64,000 nucleotides of DNA from DATFVA01 sp963747755 (GTDB lineage Bacteria; Bacteroidota; Ignavibacteria; Ignavibacteriales; Ignavibacteriaceae): the NCBI GenBank assembly GCA_963747755.1, contig CAVVGK010000014.1, positions 1,116,001-1,180,000 on the forward strand, given 5' to 3'. Positions within the stretch are counted from its first letter, which is position 1. The number at the start of each line of letters is the position of its first letter. The translations under genes were made by a program, and so were the position numbers. The notes under the pieces are model-generated. The model did not search any database, had not been told where the DNA came from, and saw nothing but the letters and a program-made list of their open reading frames with translations. Of this stretch, positions 25,618 to 34,979 are shown one piece after another.

Positions 25618-26982
25618 CTACTTAACATAAACTGTTTTAATATTTACGAATTCCTGGATTCCGAACCAGGATAATTCCCTTCCGTAGCCAGATTCTTTTA
25701 CCCCGCCAAACGGCAGCCGTGGATCGGATTTAACAAAAGCATTCACGAAACAGTTTCCGGCATTCAATTCTTCTCTTGCAATCTTTTCTCCGCGTTTAAC
25801 ATCGTTTGTAAAAACAGCAGCACCCAGTCCAAAGATTGAATCATTAGCAATTTTTACAGCATCTACTTCATCAGTAGCCCTGATAAGTGAGGCGGCAGGA
25901 CCAAATAATTCCTCATCGTATGCGGGCATACCCTGTCCCACATTCTCGAGTACCGTTGGCGGATAGTAAGCCCCTTTCACTTCGGGTATTTCTCCTCCAA
26001 GCAGAAGTCTGGCTCCCTTTTCGATACTCTTTTTCACCTGGTCATGCAGATCATCGCGCAGAGTATCTCTTGCCTGTGGACCAAGAGCATTCGATTCATC
26101 AAATGGATCCCCCATCTTCTTTGCCTTCATCTTTTCAACAAACAGATCCCTGAACCTGTCATATACTTCTTCAACTATAATAAACCTTTTTGCCGCTATG
26201 CAGCTTTGTCCCCCGTTTATTAATCGTGAAGTTACACATGTATCTGCCGCAGCCTCAAGATCAGCATCCTCCAGCACTACATAAGGATCGCTTCCTCCAA
26301 GTTCAAGCACGGTTTTCTTTACGAGCGAACCTGCTTTTGAGGCAACTGCTTTCCCTGCAGGTACGCTTCCCGTTAAAGTCACTGCTCTTATTTTTTCAAG
26401 CTCAATTACTTTATCCATATTTTTTGAGGATACAACCAGTGTCCGGAACAGGTTCTCAGGAAAACCTGCTTCCCTGAAAACTTCTTCAATAGCCAGTGCA
26501 CATCCTGTAACGTTAGAGGCATGTTTAAGTACACCCGCATTACCCGCCATTAACCCCGGAACAGCAAAACGGAAGACCTGCCAGTAAGGGAAATTCCAGG
26601 GCATAACTGCAAGCACTACTCCTAGCGGCTGAAATGTCACAAAGCTTTTTGAGGCATCGCTTTCCACTATCTTATCTTTCAGAAATTCCTCACCGTTCTC
26701 AGCAAAATAATCGCATAACCGGGCGCATTTTTCTGCTTCGGAACGCGATTGTGCTATGGGCTTCCCCATTTCTTCTGTCATTAGCCGTGAATGTTTCTCC
26801 AGATTTTTCCTGAGTATTTCGCCTGCTTTCTTCATCATCTGAGACCTGGTAGAGAATGAAATGCGCCGCCAATTGCTGAATTCCTTATCGGCTGATGATA
26901 TTACCCGGGTGACCTCTTCAAGGTCCATTTCTTCGTATGCTTTTATTTCTTCTTCTGTTGCGGGGTTAATAGATTTGATCAT
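25618..26982 (-). CDS. NAD(P)-dependent aldehyde dehydrogenase (succinate-semialdehyde dehydrogenase type)
   Basis: A 454-residue enzyme oxidising aldehydes to acids. The Rossmann segment has VLAVMPWNFPYWQVFR and LTGSVPAGKAV, the general base Glu lies near residue 227 (LELGGSDP) and the nucleophilic Cys near residue 261 (NGGQSCIAAKR). The C-terminus has LPFGGVKESGYGRELSWFGIQEF. The short form, starting directly with INPATEEEI, and the SCIAAKRFIV motif match the Sad/GabD2-like group of succinate-semialdehyde dehydrogenases, but substrate choice cannot be read from sequence. It appears monocistronic. Confidence 0.93.
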   Translation of the reverse strand: MIKSINPATEEEIKAYEEMDLEEVTRVISSADKEFSNWRRISFSTRSQMMKKAGEILRKNLEKHSRLMTEEMGKPIAQSRSEAEKCARLCDYFAENGEEFLKDKIVESDASKSFVTFQPLGVVLAVMPWNFPYWQVFRFAVPGLMAGNAGVLKHASNVTGCALAIEEVFREAGFPENLFRTLVVSSKNMDKVIELEKIRAVTLTGSVPAGKAVASKAGSLVKKTVLELGGSDPYVVLEDADLEAAADTCVTSRLINGGQSCIAAKRFIIVEEVYDRFRDLFVEKMKAKKMGDPFDESNALGPQARDTLRDDLHDQVKKSIEKGARLLLGGEIPEVKGAYYPPTVLENVGQGMPAYDEELFGPAASLIRATDEVDAVKIANDSIFGLGAAVFTNDVKRGEKIAREELNAGNCFVNAFVKSDPRLPFGGVKESGYGRELSWFGIQEFVNIKTVYVK

Positions 26983-27077
26983 TATTCATCCTTTTTGAAA
27001 TCTGATGCTAAATAATAACCAATTTGAAGGAAAATTTCCCTGAAGGGATGAAAGATGTCTATCAGCTGTTATTCAGA

Positions 27078-28304
27078 TCAACTTTTTTTCTTTATTACAA
27101 CAAGGGTTTTATCATCTGAATATTGTCCGCTCTTCGAGAACTTTATTACATCTTCCAGAATTGCGTAAGTTATTTCCCGGGGAGATTTATCTTTTACGCT
27201 CACAAGCAGTTTTTTAAGTCTGTCTTCACCGTATAAATCAAAATTCTGATCTGCTGATTCAGTAACGCCATCCGAATATATAAGGAGAATGTCATTCTTC
27301 CGGAAGTTGATGTTATCTACTATGTATTTTCCGTGAGGAGTAGGACCAAGTACCGGTCCTGTAGGTGCAAGCTCATCTATTTCATTTGATTCGTACTTCA
27401 GGAAGAACGGCGGGTTGTGCCCTGCATTAGCGTACAAAAATAATCCGCTCTTATCCGGTGAAAGCTCACCGTAAAAAAGTGATGCAAACTTATCATCAGC
27501 AAATATTTTATTCACCAGTTCATTCATCCTCTTCATCATCGGGGATATCTTAAGTTCAAAATTGCTGGCCATCCTCAGAGCGCCGGAAATATACATTGCC
27601 TCAGCCGATGCGCTTACGCCTTTGCTGGCGGCATCACCAACTGTAACACCGAGACGGTCTTCACCGACTTCAAGGTAATCAAAAAAATCTCCGCCCACTA
27701 TCTCGGCAGGATTGGTAACCCCGAATATTTCATAGTCGAAAAAGTGATATTCATGTTCCGGAAGGATGCTTTTCTGCAGCTCCCTCGCTTTATCAAGATC
27801 TGCTTTCAGATGATAAACCGATGAAGCCGCTCTCCTTTGTTTGATTCGCGAAGTTAAGGCAGTAGCAATTATATTAAGTGTAATACGGAAATCTTCATCG
27901 ATGCTTTCACTGTTCAACGCAAGAAGATATTCATAATAGGGTTTTTCATTCAGTTTTATTTTATCACCTACACCGGATGCAGAATACTTAAATATACCTT
28001 TCTGCCTGAGAATTTCATTGGTTTCATTTCCTAATACAGTTCTCTCCTTGGCTATGAAATCAAAAATAGGGTACTCGCGTATTAATATCCTGAATTCAGG
28101 GTGAATCACCTCTACTGAACCGGTCTGGTACAGAAGAGCGTAGCTCCCTTCGTCCATTTTTAGTTTCCAGAGCCTTCCCCCGGTAACATTAATTTCTTCA
28201 TTCGCAATAATCTGGTTGAGCACCTCGATCATCATATCCTCTTCTGAAGGAAATTTCTGTGATGCTATTGTTTCTACGGTTTTATATAATTTTCTCTGAT
28301 CCAT
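27078..28304 (-). CDS. SpoIIE/RsbU-type PP2C phosphatase
   Basis: A 408-residue cytoplasmic protein. The first 150 residues are a domain I do not recognise; a short coiled-coil linker (LKADLDKARELQKSILPEH, near 170) leads to the phosphatase domain. Metal-binding motifs are EIVGGDFFDY, VTVGDAASKG, AGHNPP, YSDGVTE and SDDKTLV near the end. RsbU-like phosphatases usually act on an anti-sigma antagonist in a partner-switching pathway; none is present nearby, so the target is unknown. The N-terminal domain is not predicted to span the membrane. Confidence 0.9.
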   Translation of the reverse strand: MDQRKLYKTVETIASQKFPSEEDMMIEVLNQIIANEEINVTGGRLWKLKMDEGSYALLYQTGSVEVIHPEFRILIREYPIFDFIAKERTVLGNETNEILRQKGIFKYSASGVGDKIKLNEKPYYEYLLALNSESIDEDFRITLNIIATALTSRIKQRRAASSVYHLKADLDKARELQKSILPEHEYHFFDYEIFGVTNPAEIVGGDFFDYLEVGEDRLGVTVGDAASKGVSASAEAMYISGALRMASNFELKISPMMKRMNELVNKIFADDKFASLFYGELSPDKSGLFLYANAGHNPPFFLKYESNEIDELAPTGPVLGPTPHGKYIVDNINFRKNDILLIYSDGVTESADQNFDLYGEDRLKKLLVSVKDKSPREITYAILEDVIKFSKSGQYSDDKTLVVIKKKS

Positions 28305-28412
28305 AGGGTGAATTAAGGGAATTTGGCGAATTAACGAATTCTGCGAATTAAAAAACTATTACATTAATGAATTGATGAATTTACGAAATTATTAACTCAA
28401 TCCGCAAAATTC
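28305..28412. repeat. AT-rich gap with degenerate GAATT repeats
   Basis: The stretch contains GAATTAAG, GGAATTTGGC, GAATTAAC, GAATTCTGC and GAATTAAAA in succession, then similar AATTGATG and GAATTTACG. It separates the phosphatase gene from the M64 peptidase gene. No gene is visible. Confidence 0.4.
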
Positions 28413-29687
28413 TCAATTAGTTAAAAAATCTATCATCTTCTGAATAGCGCGTTTGCAGACGGGACAGAAATTATTCACTGTCGCAGATTTCATGCTGCAG
28501 TCCTCCATCGGTCTGTATACTCCTTTTGCAACATACCCGCCTCCCTCGAAAGCACCAACCTTGCCGGAGTATTGCGCGGTTTCAGGTGTGGGTATGGGAG
28601 TGTTTTCATCTACCATATCTTTCCATTTCAAACCAAAGTTGACCAGAGTCGTAATGTTAGGTTCAAGGGGTTCAACATTCAGAGGATAAAAGTCATTGTA
28701 AGCAACATCTGATGTATAATACTCATCAGCAAGAAACGCAAAACCATGTCCGAATTCGTGAGTAAAAACGTATTCGCTGAACATATTATCATTAACACAT
28801 ACAGAATAATAATTGTAAATAGCGCCGCCACCGTATTTATTGGAATTGACAAGTATGTAAATCTGGTCGTATGGAGCATTGGCAGCCAGATCACGCACCG
28901 ATTTATAATCTGATGTCATCAGGTAACGTTCAAGGTCAAACGTGTAAAACTGAGTATTCATCAGTGTCTTATTCCAGATATCCCTCGCAGGAATATCTGT
29001 TCCCTCTTCCTGAGATGGAGCCTCTACACCCCGGATATTAAACTTATCCTTGTTTTCAGAATATGGAGATGCGCTGAACAGATAATCTGCAAATTTCTTA
29101 CAGTCGGATTTGAATTCATCCATCTCATCCTTCGTATATCCTTCAGGAAGCATAACAATATCCACCTTATTAGCAGGATCGCCATTGTTAACCACTTCGA
29201 ATGAAGGATATTCAAGTCGTCGTTCCGGTGAGATGAAGTAATTATCCGGTTCGACGTCATACTCAAACTTTTTATGCAGTTCATTCATCTTATCCCGACT
29301 GTAAAATTCAATTCTAATCTCCTCTTTAGGGAAAGGCATAGTAACCGTTTCGCTGAAGGTTTTCACCGTATGTTTTGCTTCATCGGTTGTCTGCCACTCA
29401 TCGAATAAGGTGGAATAGGTATGTGAGAATATCAGTTTATTCTCCTCCCGGTCAAATACTTTTACTTCATAATGTCCATAATTAAAAGTATCGACAAGAT
29501 TGGTTTTTGATCCTCCCCAGTAAGGCTCTTCCTTAAGCTCATCAATTGAATATGAATCATTGAGACTATCGCCTGTATGGAAGTAATCAACTCTCAGTGT
29601 TTTATCTTTAAAATAATCATCGAAATTCACTTGAGGATACAGGGTAACTGAAATAAAAATTAATAAAAGGATGGTTTTCATTGTCAT
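28413..29687 (-). CDS. Secreted M64 (IgA peptidase-like) metallopeptidase
   Basis: A 424-residue zinc peptidase with a signal peptide (MTMKTILLLIFISVTLYPQ). Residues about 150-420 form the M64 domain: KVDIVMLPEGYTKDEMDEF, the zinc site HEFGH near residue 310 in VFTHEFGHGFAFLADEYY, and a Cys-containing C-terminal region CSMKSATVNNFCPVCKRAI. The preceding 120 residues (FDDYFKDKTLRVDYFHTGDS) match the N-terminal beta domain common to this family in Bacteroidota. The M64 family was named for IgA proteases; in free-living bacteria it is a general secreted peptidase. There is no T9SS domain. Confidence 0.92.
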   Translation of the reverse strand: MTMKTILLLIFISVTLYPQVNFDDYFKDKTLRVDYFHTGDSLNDSYSIDELKEEPYWGGSKTNLVDTFNYGHYEVKVFDREENKLIFSHTYSTLFDEWQTTDEAKHTVKTFSETVTMPFPKEEIRIEFYSRDKMNELHKKFEYDVEPDNYFISPERRLEYPSFEVVNNGDPANKVDIVMLPEGYTKDEMDEFKSDCKKFADYLFSASPYSENKDKFNIRGVEAPSQEEGTDIPARDIWNKTLMNTQFYTFDLERYLMTSDYKSVRDLAANAPYDQIYILVNSNKYGGGAIYNYYSVCVNDNMFSEYVFTHEFGHGFAFLADEYYTSDVAYNDFYPLNVEPLEPNITTLVNFGLKWKDMVDENTPIPTPETAQYSGKVGAFEGGGYVAKGVYRPMEDCSMKSATVNNFCPVCKRAIQKMIDFLTN

Positions 29688-29725
29688 TCCGGAATAATAA
29701 TTAGAATATATCCAAAATTAAAAAA

Positions 29726-30310
29726 TCAGACTATAACTTTTCTCGATCCCGGTTTGACGAGAGGAATATTTTCTTTACAAAGAGGACATTCGTCGGGTGC
29801 ATATGAAATTACTTCCATTTTCATAGTGCTCTTTTGAGGATATCCGAAATCGACTCTACCGTTGCTGCGGTCAACAATGAAGCCTACTCCTACCACTTCT
29901 CCTCCCTGCTGTTTCACGATATCTATTACCTCGAAAACAGAACCGCCGGTGGTAACCACATCTTCACATACTAATATCTTTTCTCCCTTCTCTATCGTAA
30001 AGCCTCTTCTCAATGTCAGCTTCTTATCTTCTCTTTCCGCAAATATAGATCTTTTGTTGAGTTGGCGGGCAACTTCCTGTCCCACAATTATTCCACCCAT
30101 AGCAGGAGAAATCACGGTATCGATTTCATAATCCCTAGAATAATCCGCGATGATTCGGCAGACCTGCTCAGTATATTCAGGATACTGAAGAACCTTAGCA
30201 CACTGGAAGTACATATTGCTGTGTCTTCCTGAAGTAAGCAGAAAATGTCCCTGCAGTAAAGCCCCGGTTTTTTTAAAGATTTCAAGAATATCATTTTCAT
30301 TCGAGATCAC
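29726..30310 (-). CDS. pyrE: Orotate phosphoribosyltransferase
   Basis: A 194-residue enzyme that joins orotate and PRPP to make orotidine monophosphate in pyrimidine synthesis. Key motifs are FLLTSGRHSNMYFQ, AMGGIIVGQEVA, AEREDKKLTLRRGF and the PRPP-binding loop ILVCEDVVTTGGSVFEV. A Cys-containing tail (ECPLCKENIPLVKPGS) is seen in the longer PyrE group of Bacteroidota and others. It overlaps the TPR gene by 14 bases, so it is translated with it; pterin dehydratase precedes the pair. Confidence 0.95.
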   Translation of the reverse strand: MISNENDILEIFKKTGALLQGHFLLTSGRHSNMYFQCAKVLQYPEYTEQVCRIIADYSRDYEIDTVISPAMGGIIVGQEVARQLNKRSIFAEREDKKLTLRRGFTIEKGEKILVCEDVVTTGGSVFEVIDIVKQQGGEVVGVGFIVDRSNGRVDFGYPQKSTMKMEVISYAPDECPLCKENIPLVKPGSRKVIV

Positions 30311-30608
30311 TTAGGAAATCCTCCATTTCTTTTGCTGATTTATTATCCCCTGTTTTATTTGCTGTTTCTATTCCCCTGATGTATAATTCTTTAGCTTCGT
30401 TAATTTTGTCCTGCTTTTCTTTCAGCTGAGCATACTGTAGATAACCCGGCACGTAATCAGGTTCACTATCCAGCAGCTGACGGAAATATTTTTCCGCAGC
30501 ATCAAACTGCTGGTCAGACATATACTCAAGTGCCAGTCCGTATAAAGTAAAAGGATCGTTCGGATCCTTTTTATAAAACTCCAGCAGCCCTTCAAGTCGT
30601 TTGTTCAT
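30297..30608 (-). CDS. Small tetratricopeptide-repeat protein
   Basis: A 103-residue protein made almost entirely of about two and a half TPR units: DPFTLYGLALEYMSDQQFDAAEKYFRQLLDSEPDY and then a partly matching PGYLQYAQLKEKQDKINEAKELYIRGIE. There is no signal peptide or membrane segment, so it should be cytoplasmic and act by binding another protein. It overlaps pyrE by 14 bases and follows the pterin dehydratase gene by 9 bases, indicating one operon. The partner cannot be inferred. Confidence 0.85.
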   Translation of the reverse strand: MNKRLEGLLEFYKKDPNDPFTLYGLALEYMSDQQFDAAEKYFRQLLDSEPDYVPGYLQYAQLKEKQDKINEAKELYIRGIETANKTGDNKSAKEMEDFLSDLE

Positions 30609-30617
30609 TCCCGGATA

Positions 30618-30899
30618 TCAGATGTTTTCGATTTTCTCTGCCAGCTTGAAATCATTCTCAGTAACACCGCCGGCGCTGTGGGTAGAAACGGTAATCTTTA
30701 CTTTATTCCAGTCGTGTAGAAAGATATCGGGATGATGATCCATTTCTTCTGCCCTGTCGCCTATTTTATTCACAAAGCTTAGTGCCTCTTTAAAGTCCTT
30801 TAGCTCGTATTCTTTTCCTATTCGGTTGTTTTTGTATTCCCAGCCTTTAAGACTGCCGATCTTTTCGTTGATCTTAGTTTCTTCCAGGGCCTGCATCAT
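30618..30899 (-). CDS. 4a-hydroxytetrahydrobiopterin (pterin-4a-carbinolamine) dehydratase
   Basis: A 93-residue protein of the PhhB/DCoH family. It has GWEYKNNRIGKEYELKDF, then the active-site signature MDHHPDIFLHDWNKVKIT and the downstream STHSAGGVTENDFKLAEKIE. In other bacteria the enzyme recycles the oxidised pterin of phenylalanine hydroxylase; no hydroxylase lies in the window, so another role such as molybdopterin-related binding is possible. It leads a three-gene unit with the TPR gene and pyrE. Confidence 0.93.
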   Translation of the reverse strand: MMQALEETKINEKIGSLKGWEYKNNRIGKEYELKDFKEALSFVNKIGDRAEEMDHHPDIFLHDWNKVKITVSTHSAGGVTENDFKLAEKIENI

Positions 30900-31003
30900 C
30901 GCCTCCGTTTGTTATTACAAATAGGTAAAGCATCCTCACTCCGTTCAGAAAAGACACTTTCCGAAACGGGTTCGAATAACATTTTTTCTGCAGGAAATTT
31001 AAA

Positions 31004-31038
31004 TAAAAAAAAGGCGTATTAAAAGAAATACGCCTTTC
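31004..31038 (-). terminator. Rho-independent terminator of clpC
   Basis: On the minus strand the stem AAAGGCGTATT / AATACGCCTTT (11 bp, small loop TCTTTT) is followed by a T-run. It lies 33-67 bases past the clpC stop. Confidence 0.88.
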
Positions 31039-31070
31039 GTGGTTAATATTATGTAATAACTCACATTAAA

Positions 31071-33581
31071 TTATGAGCCGGATTCACCTTTACCGGGCTG
31101 TTCTTCCTCTTCATCCGTTAGGTTGATATCCATATTCTCATTCACGAATATCAGTTCTTCCATATTCTCAACATGCTTTGCAATGATCTTCGAACCATCT
31201 TTGAATTTGGCTCTTAGTATCTCCTCGGCAATCGGATCCTCGACATATTTCTGGATTGCACGTCTTAACGGTCTTGCACCGAATTTCTGATCGAAGCCTT
31301 TTTCTACCAGGAATTCCTTAGCAGTCTGATCCAGTGTAAGTTCCATCTTGTTTTCGTGAATATTCTTATGAAGCTCTTTCATTTCGATATCGATAATTTG
31401 GAGTATATCCTCTCTCTCGAGGTTTCTGAATACAATTGTTTCGTCGACACGGTTGAGAAATTCGGGATTGAACAGCTTCCTCATTGCTTCTTCCACGGTG
31501 TTTTTAAGACTTGCATATCTGTCTGCTGCATCTTCACCGCCGAAACCAAATGAGCTAATGTTTTTGATATCCCTTGCACCAATGTTCGATGTCATTATAA
31601 TAATGGTGTTCTTGAAATCTACTTTTCTGCCGAGACTATCGGTAAGCATTCCGTCATCGAGAACCTGCAGAAGTATACTGAAGATATCCGGGTGAGCTTT
31701 CTCGATTTCATCAAAGAGAACTACAGAATATGGCCTTCTGCGTACTTTCTCGGTAAGCTGACCTCCTTCTTCGTAGCCGACGTATCCGGGAGGCGCTCCA
31801 ACCAGACGTGACAGGGAGAATTTCTCCATATATTCACTCATATCTATTCTTATGAGCGCGTTCTCACTGTCGAACAGGTAACGTGCAAGAGCTTTACAAA
31901 GTTCTGTTTTACCAACTCCTGTAGGACCAAGGAAAATAAAACTTCCGATAGGTCTGTTCGGATTCTTCAACCCTGCTCTTGTTCTGCGGATTGCTTTGGT
32001 TAATTTGCCAACCGCTTCGTCCTGACCTACAATCTGCTTTTTCAAAGCGTCTGTCATATTCAGAAGTTTTTCGGATTCGGTCTGCGCAACACGATTAACC
32101 GGGATGCCTGTCATCATAGCAACAACAGTTGCTATATCCTCTTCGCTGACATCGTGTACTATATCTTTTGTCTTGGCTTCCCATTCCCTGCGTGCAATTT
32201 CGAGATCCGACTGCAGATTTCTTTCTTTATCTCTTAAACGTGCAGCTTCTTCATAATCCTGCCGCTTTACAACCGTAGCTTTTTCAACTCTTACTTTTTC
32301 GATGCTGTCTTCAAGATCAAGAACTTCCTGGGGAACTTCAAAGTTGCCCATATGAACTCTTGAACCAGCTTCGTCAATAACGTCGATTGCTTTATCGGGA
32401 AGATGCCTGTCGGTTATATACCTGTTGCTCAGGCGTACTGCTGAATCAATTGCATCTGAACTGTAACGCACATGATGATGCTCTTCGTATTTAAACTTAA
32501 TGTTGTTAAGTATCTGAAGTGTTTCTTCGTAACTCGGTGGTTCAACCATAACTTTCTGGAACCTTCTGTCGAGTGCACCGTCGGTTTCTATATACTTACG
32601 GTATTCATCAAGCGTTGTTGCACCTATACACTGAATATCTCCGCGTGCAAGTGCTGGCTTAAACATATTTGATGCATCCAGAGATCCTGATGCACCGCCG
32701 GCTCCGACAATAGTATGAAGCTCATCGATAAAAAGTATTACGTCTTTTGCTTTTTCAAGCTCATTCATCAATGCTTTCATTCTTTCTTCAAACTGTCCGC
32801 GGTATTTTGTTCCGGCCACAAGTCCTGCAAGATCAAGAGTAACAACTCTTTTTTCCTGGAGGATGCGCGGAACTTTCTTCTGCATTATTCTTAAGGCAAG
32901 TCCCTCGGCTATAGCAGTTTTACCTACACCCGGTTCACCGATCAATACAGGATTATTCTTCTTCCTGCGGCTTAAGATCTGTGCAACGCGTTCGATCTCT
33001 CTTTCCCTGCCCACAACCGGATCAAGTTTATCATCCAGCGCAAGCTTGGTAAGATCACGGCCGAAATTATCGAGAACAGGAGTTTTGGTTCTTTCAACTT
33101 TCTTATCTACCGGCGGAACAGCTCCTGTAGGATCTTTTGGATTCTTGCTGCTGAGCATTGAATTAAGTTCAGCCCTTGCCGAATCGTATGTAACATTAAA
33201 TTGGTGTAGAATCTGAGTGGCAATATTGTCTTCGTCTCTTAACAGCGATAATAGTAAGTGTTCTGTGCCGATAACATCCGCCTTATAAATTTTCGATTCA
33301 ATCTGCGTAATTTTCAATACCTTTTCAGCCTGTTTCGTAAGCGGTATATTTCCGATTGTAAGAGTGCCGCCTGAAGTTCTTACGGTATCCTCGATTGCTT
33401 TTTTCAGTTTCATAAGATCACAGTCGAGATTCCTTAAAATTCTTACAGCAACTCCCTGACCTTCCCTGATTATTCCTAATAACAAGTGCTCGGTACCGAT
33501 ATAGTCATGGCCCAGCCGCAGAGCCTCTTCGCGGCTTAACCTGATTACATCCTGAAGCCTATCTGAGAAATTTCCATCCAT
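31071..33581 (-). CDS. clpC: ATP-dependent Clp protease ATPase subunit ClpC
   Basis: An 836-residue Hsp100 unfoldase. The N-terminal Clp_N repeats (residues 1-145) start with FSDRLQDVIRLSREEALRLGHDYIGTEHLLLG. The first AAA module has Walker A GEPGVGKTA and Walker B VILFIDELHTI. A UVR-like middle segment KRQDYEEAARLRDKERNL marks ClpC rather than ClpB or ClpA. The second module has GPTGVGKTE and VVLFDEIEKAH. An acidic tail (NLTDEEEEQPGKGESGS) ends it. No mcsA, mcsB or ctsR gene is near, so control by the McsB arginine kinase system is not indicated. AAGGA precedes the ATG by 6 bases. Confidence 0.97.
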   Translation of the reverse strand: MDGNFSDRLQDVIRLSREEALRLGHDYIGTEHLLLGIIREGQGVAVRILRNLDCDLMKLKKAIEDTVRTSGGTLTIGNIPLTKQAEKVLKITQIESKIYKADVIGTEHLLLSLLRDEDNIATQILHQFNVTYDSARAELNSMLSSKNPKDPTGAVPPVDKKVERTKTPVLDNFGRDLTKLALDDKLDPVVGREREIERVAQILSRRKKNNPVLIGEPGVGKTAIAEGLALRIMQKKVPRILQEKRVVTLDLAGLVAGTKYRGQFEERMKALMNELEKAKDVILFIDELHTIVGAGGASGSLDASNMFKPALARGDIQCIGATTLDEYRKYIETDGALDRRFQKVMVEPPSYEETLQILNNIKFKYEEHHHVRYSSDAIDSAVRLSNRYITDRHLPDKAIDVIDEAGSRVHMGNFEVPQEVLDLEDSIEKVRVEKATVVKRQDYEEAARLRDKERNLQSDLEIARREWEAKTKDIVHDVSEEDIATVVAMMTGIPVNRVAQTESEKLLNMTDALKKQIVGQDEAVGKLTKAIRRTRAGLKNPNRPIGSFIFLGPTGVGKTELCKALARYLFDSENALIRIDMSEYMEKFSLSRLVGAPPGYVGYEEGGQLTEKVRRRPYSVVLFDEIEKAHPDIFSILLQVLDDGMLTDSLGRKVDFKNTIIIMTSNIGARDIKNISSFGFGGEDAADRYASLKNTVEEAMRKLFNPEFLNRVDETIVFRNLEREDILQIIDIEMKELHKNIHENKMELTLDQTAKEFLVEKGFDQKFGARPLRRAIQKYVEDPIAEEILRAKFKDGSKIIAKHVENMEELIFVNENMDINLTDEEEEQPGKGESGS

Positions 33582-33989
33582 AATGATTCCTTACTTTCAA
33601 ATGAGGTTTTTACTCTTCTGCTAAACTCTCTTGTTAATATATAAATAGATAAAACTGCAGTCAAGCTTGGCAAAAATTCAAAAAATAACTCATTTATTAT
33701 TATTTAATAATTACTAAAATTTGCTTTTATTATAAAACCTTAAAATTGTTCATCGGGTTCCTTCTCTCTGATAATTAAACAATTATTATACCATTGAAAG
33801 TGAGGTAGGTTGCATACGTAGCTGAAATCAACTTTTCACCTTAATACCCATCATTACCCATCTCCTGTTCAAATTATACTGTACACAAAAAAGAAAGATA
33901 TCTGTCTAAAATACTCGCCTTTTATTGCTAATAAAGTAAATATATATTAAAATTAAAATCCAATTAAATATTCTTGGGAGAGCTCGCAT
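33582..33989. other. 408-base divergent region between clpC and floA
   Basis: It contains the clpC promoter and, on the other side, the floA leader with GGGAGAG ahead of the ATG. The middle part (33700-33900) is AT-rich without a recognised gene, RNA or repeat. I do not see a convincing floA promoter. Confidence 0.5.
33636..33664 (-). promoter_or_regulatory. Sigma-70 promoter of clpC
   Basis: On the minus strand TTGACT (33659-33664), exactly 17 bases, then TATATT (33636-33641), about 55 bases before the clpC start. No CIRCE or CtsR-like repeat is next to it, so heat control, if any, is by another route. Confidence 0.7.
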
Positions 33990-34979
33990 ATGGAAGCCTT
34001 AACCGGACTGTCAATCGTTATAATAATCGCTATAATCCTATTTTTAATCGTTTTCCTCTATTTTGTTCCATTAGGACTATTTATTACCGCATATTTTTCC
34101 GGGGTAAAATTAAAGATTTTTAAAGACCTGATCGGAATGCGTCTCAGAAAGGTACCGCCAATGGTAATAGTGAGAAGCATGATTACTGCAACCAAAGCAG
34201 GAATTAAGGTCGAACAGAACAAACTGGAAGCCCACTACCTGGCAGGCGGAAATGTTGTAAAAGTCATCAATGCCCTTGTTTCTGCCGACAAAGCAAACCT
34301 CGGTCTGACATTTGAGCGCGCAACTGCGATAGATTTGGCAGGCCGTGATGTCTTAGAAGCTGTCAAAATGTCAGTCATCCCAAAAGTAATCGAGACACCT
34401 GTGGTCGCTGCTGTTGCAAAAGACGGTATTCAGCTGAAGGCTATTGCAAGGATTACTGTACGCGCAAATATTGAGAGACTTGTGGGCGGAGCCGGGGAAG
34501 CGACAATCCTGGCCAGGGTAGGAGAAGGTATTGTTTCTACAATAGGTTCAAGCGATTCTCATAAACATGTACTTGAGAACCCTGACAGGATCTCAAAAAG
34601 TGTTCTTGCTAAAGGACTTGATTCGGGTACTGCTTTTGAGATACTTTCAATAGACATTGCAGATGTCGATGTCGGTGAAAATATCGGTGCAAAATTGCAG
34701 ACTGACCAGGCTGAAGCAGATCTTAAGATCGCCAGGGCAAAAGCCGAAGAAAGACGTGCTGCCGCAGTCGCAACTGAACAGGAGAATATTGCTGAGGTTG
34801 CAAAACAGAGGGCCAGAGTTGTAGAAGCTGAGGCTGAGGTTCCGAAAGCTATGGCTGAAGCTTTCAGATCAGGAAACCTCGGTATAATGGATTATTATGG
34901 TATGAAAAATATTCAATCAGATACAGATATGAGAAATGCAATTTCCAAACCCGAGAGAAAAAAGGATAAAGACAGCTGA
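33990..34979 (+). CDS. floA: Flotillin-like protein FloA
   Basis: A 329-residue membrane scaffold protein of the FloA (UPF0365/YqfA) type. One hydrophobic hairpin or helix (residues about 5-32, IIIAIILFLIVFLYFVPLGLF) anchors it; the sequence KVPPMVIVRSMITATKAGI and DKANLGLTFERATAIDLAGRDV follow in the SPFH-like region, then RVGEGIVSTIGSSDSHKHVLENP. The C-terminal third (QAEADLKIARAKAEERRAAA) is the oligomerising coiled coil. FloA organises membrane domains in Bacillus. The stop shares a base with the start of the next gene, and the following two genes overlap, so an operon is clear. GGGAG lies upstream of the ATG. Confidence 0.96.
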   Translation: MEALTGLSIVIIIAIILFLIVFLYFVPLGLFITAYFSGVKLKIFKDLIGMRLRKVPPMVIVRSMITATKAGIKVEQNKLEAHYLAGGNVVKVINALVSADKANLGLTFERATAIDLAGRDVLEAVKMSVIPKVIETPVVAAVAKDGIQLKAIARITVRANIERLVGGAGEATILARVGEGIVSTIGSSDSHKHVLENPDRISKSVLAKGLDSGTAFEILSIDIADVDVGENIGAKLQTDQAEADLKIARAKAEERRAAAVATEQENIAEVAKQRARVVEAEAEVPKAMAEAFRSGNLGIMDYYGMKNIQSDTDMRNAISKPERKKDKDS

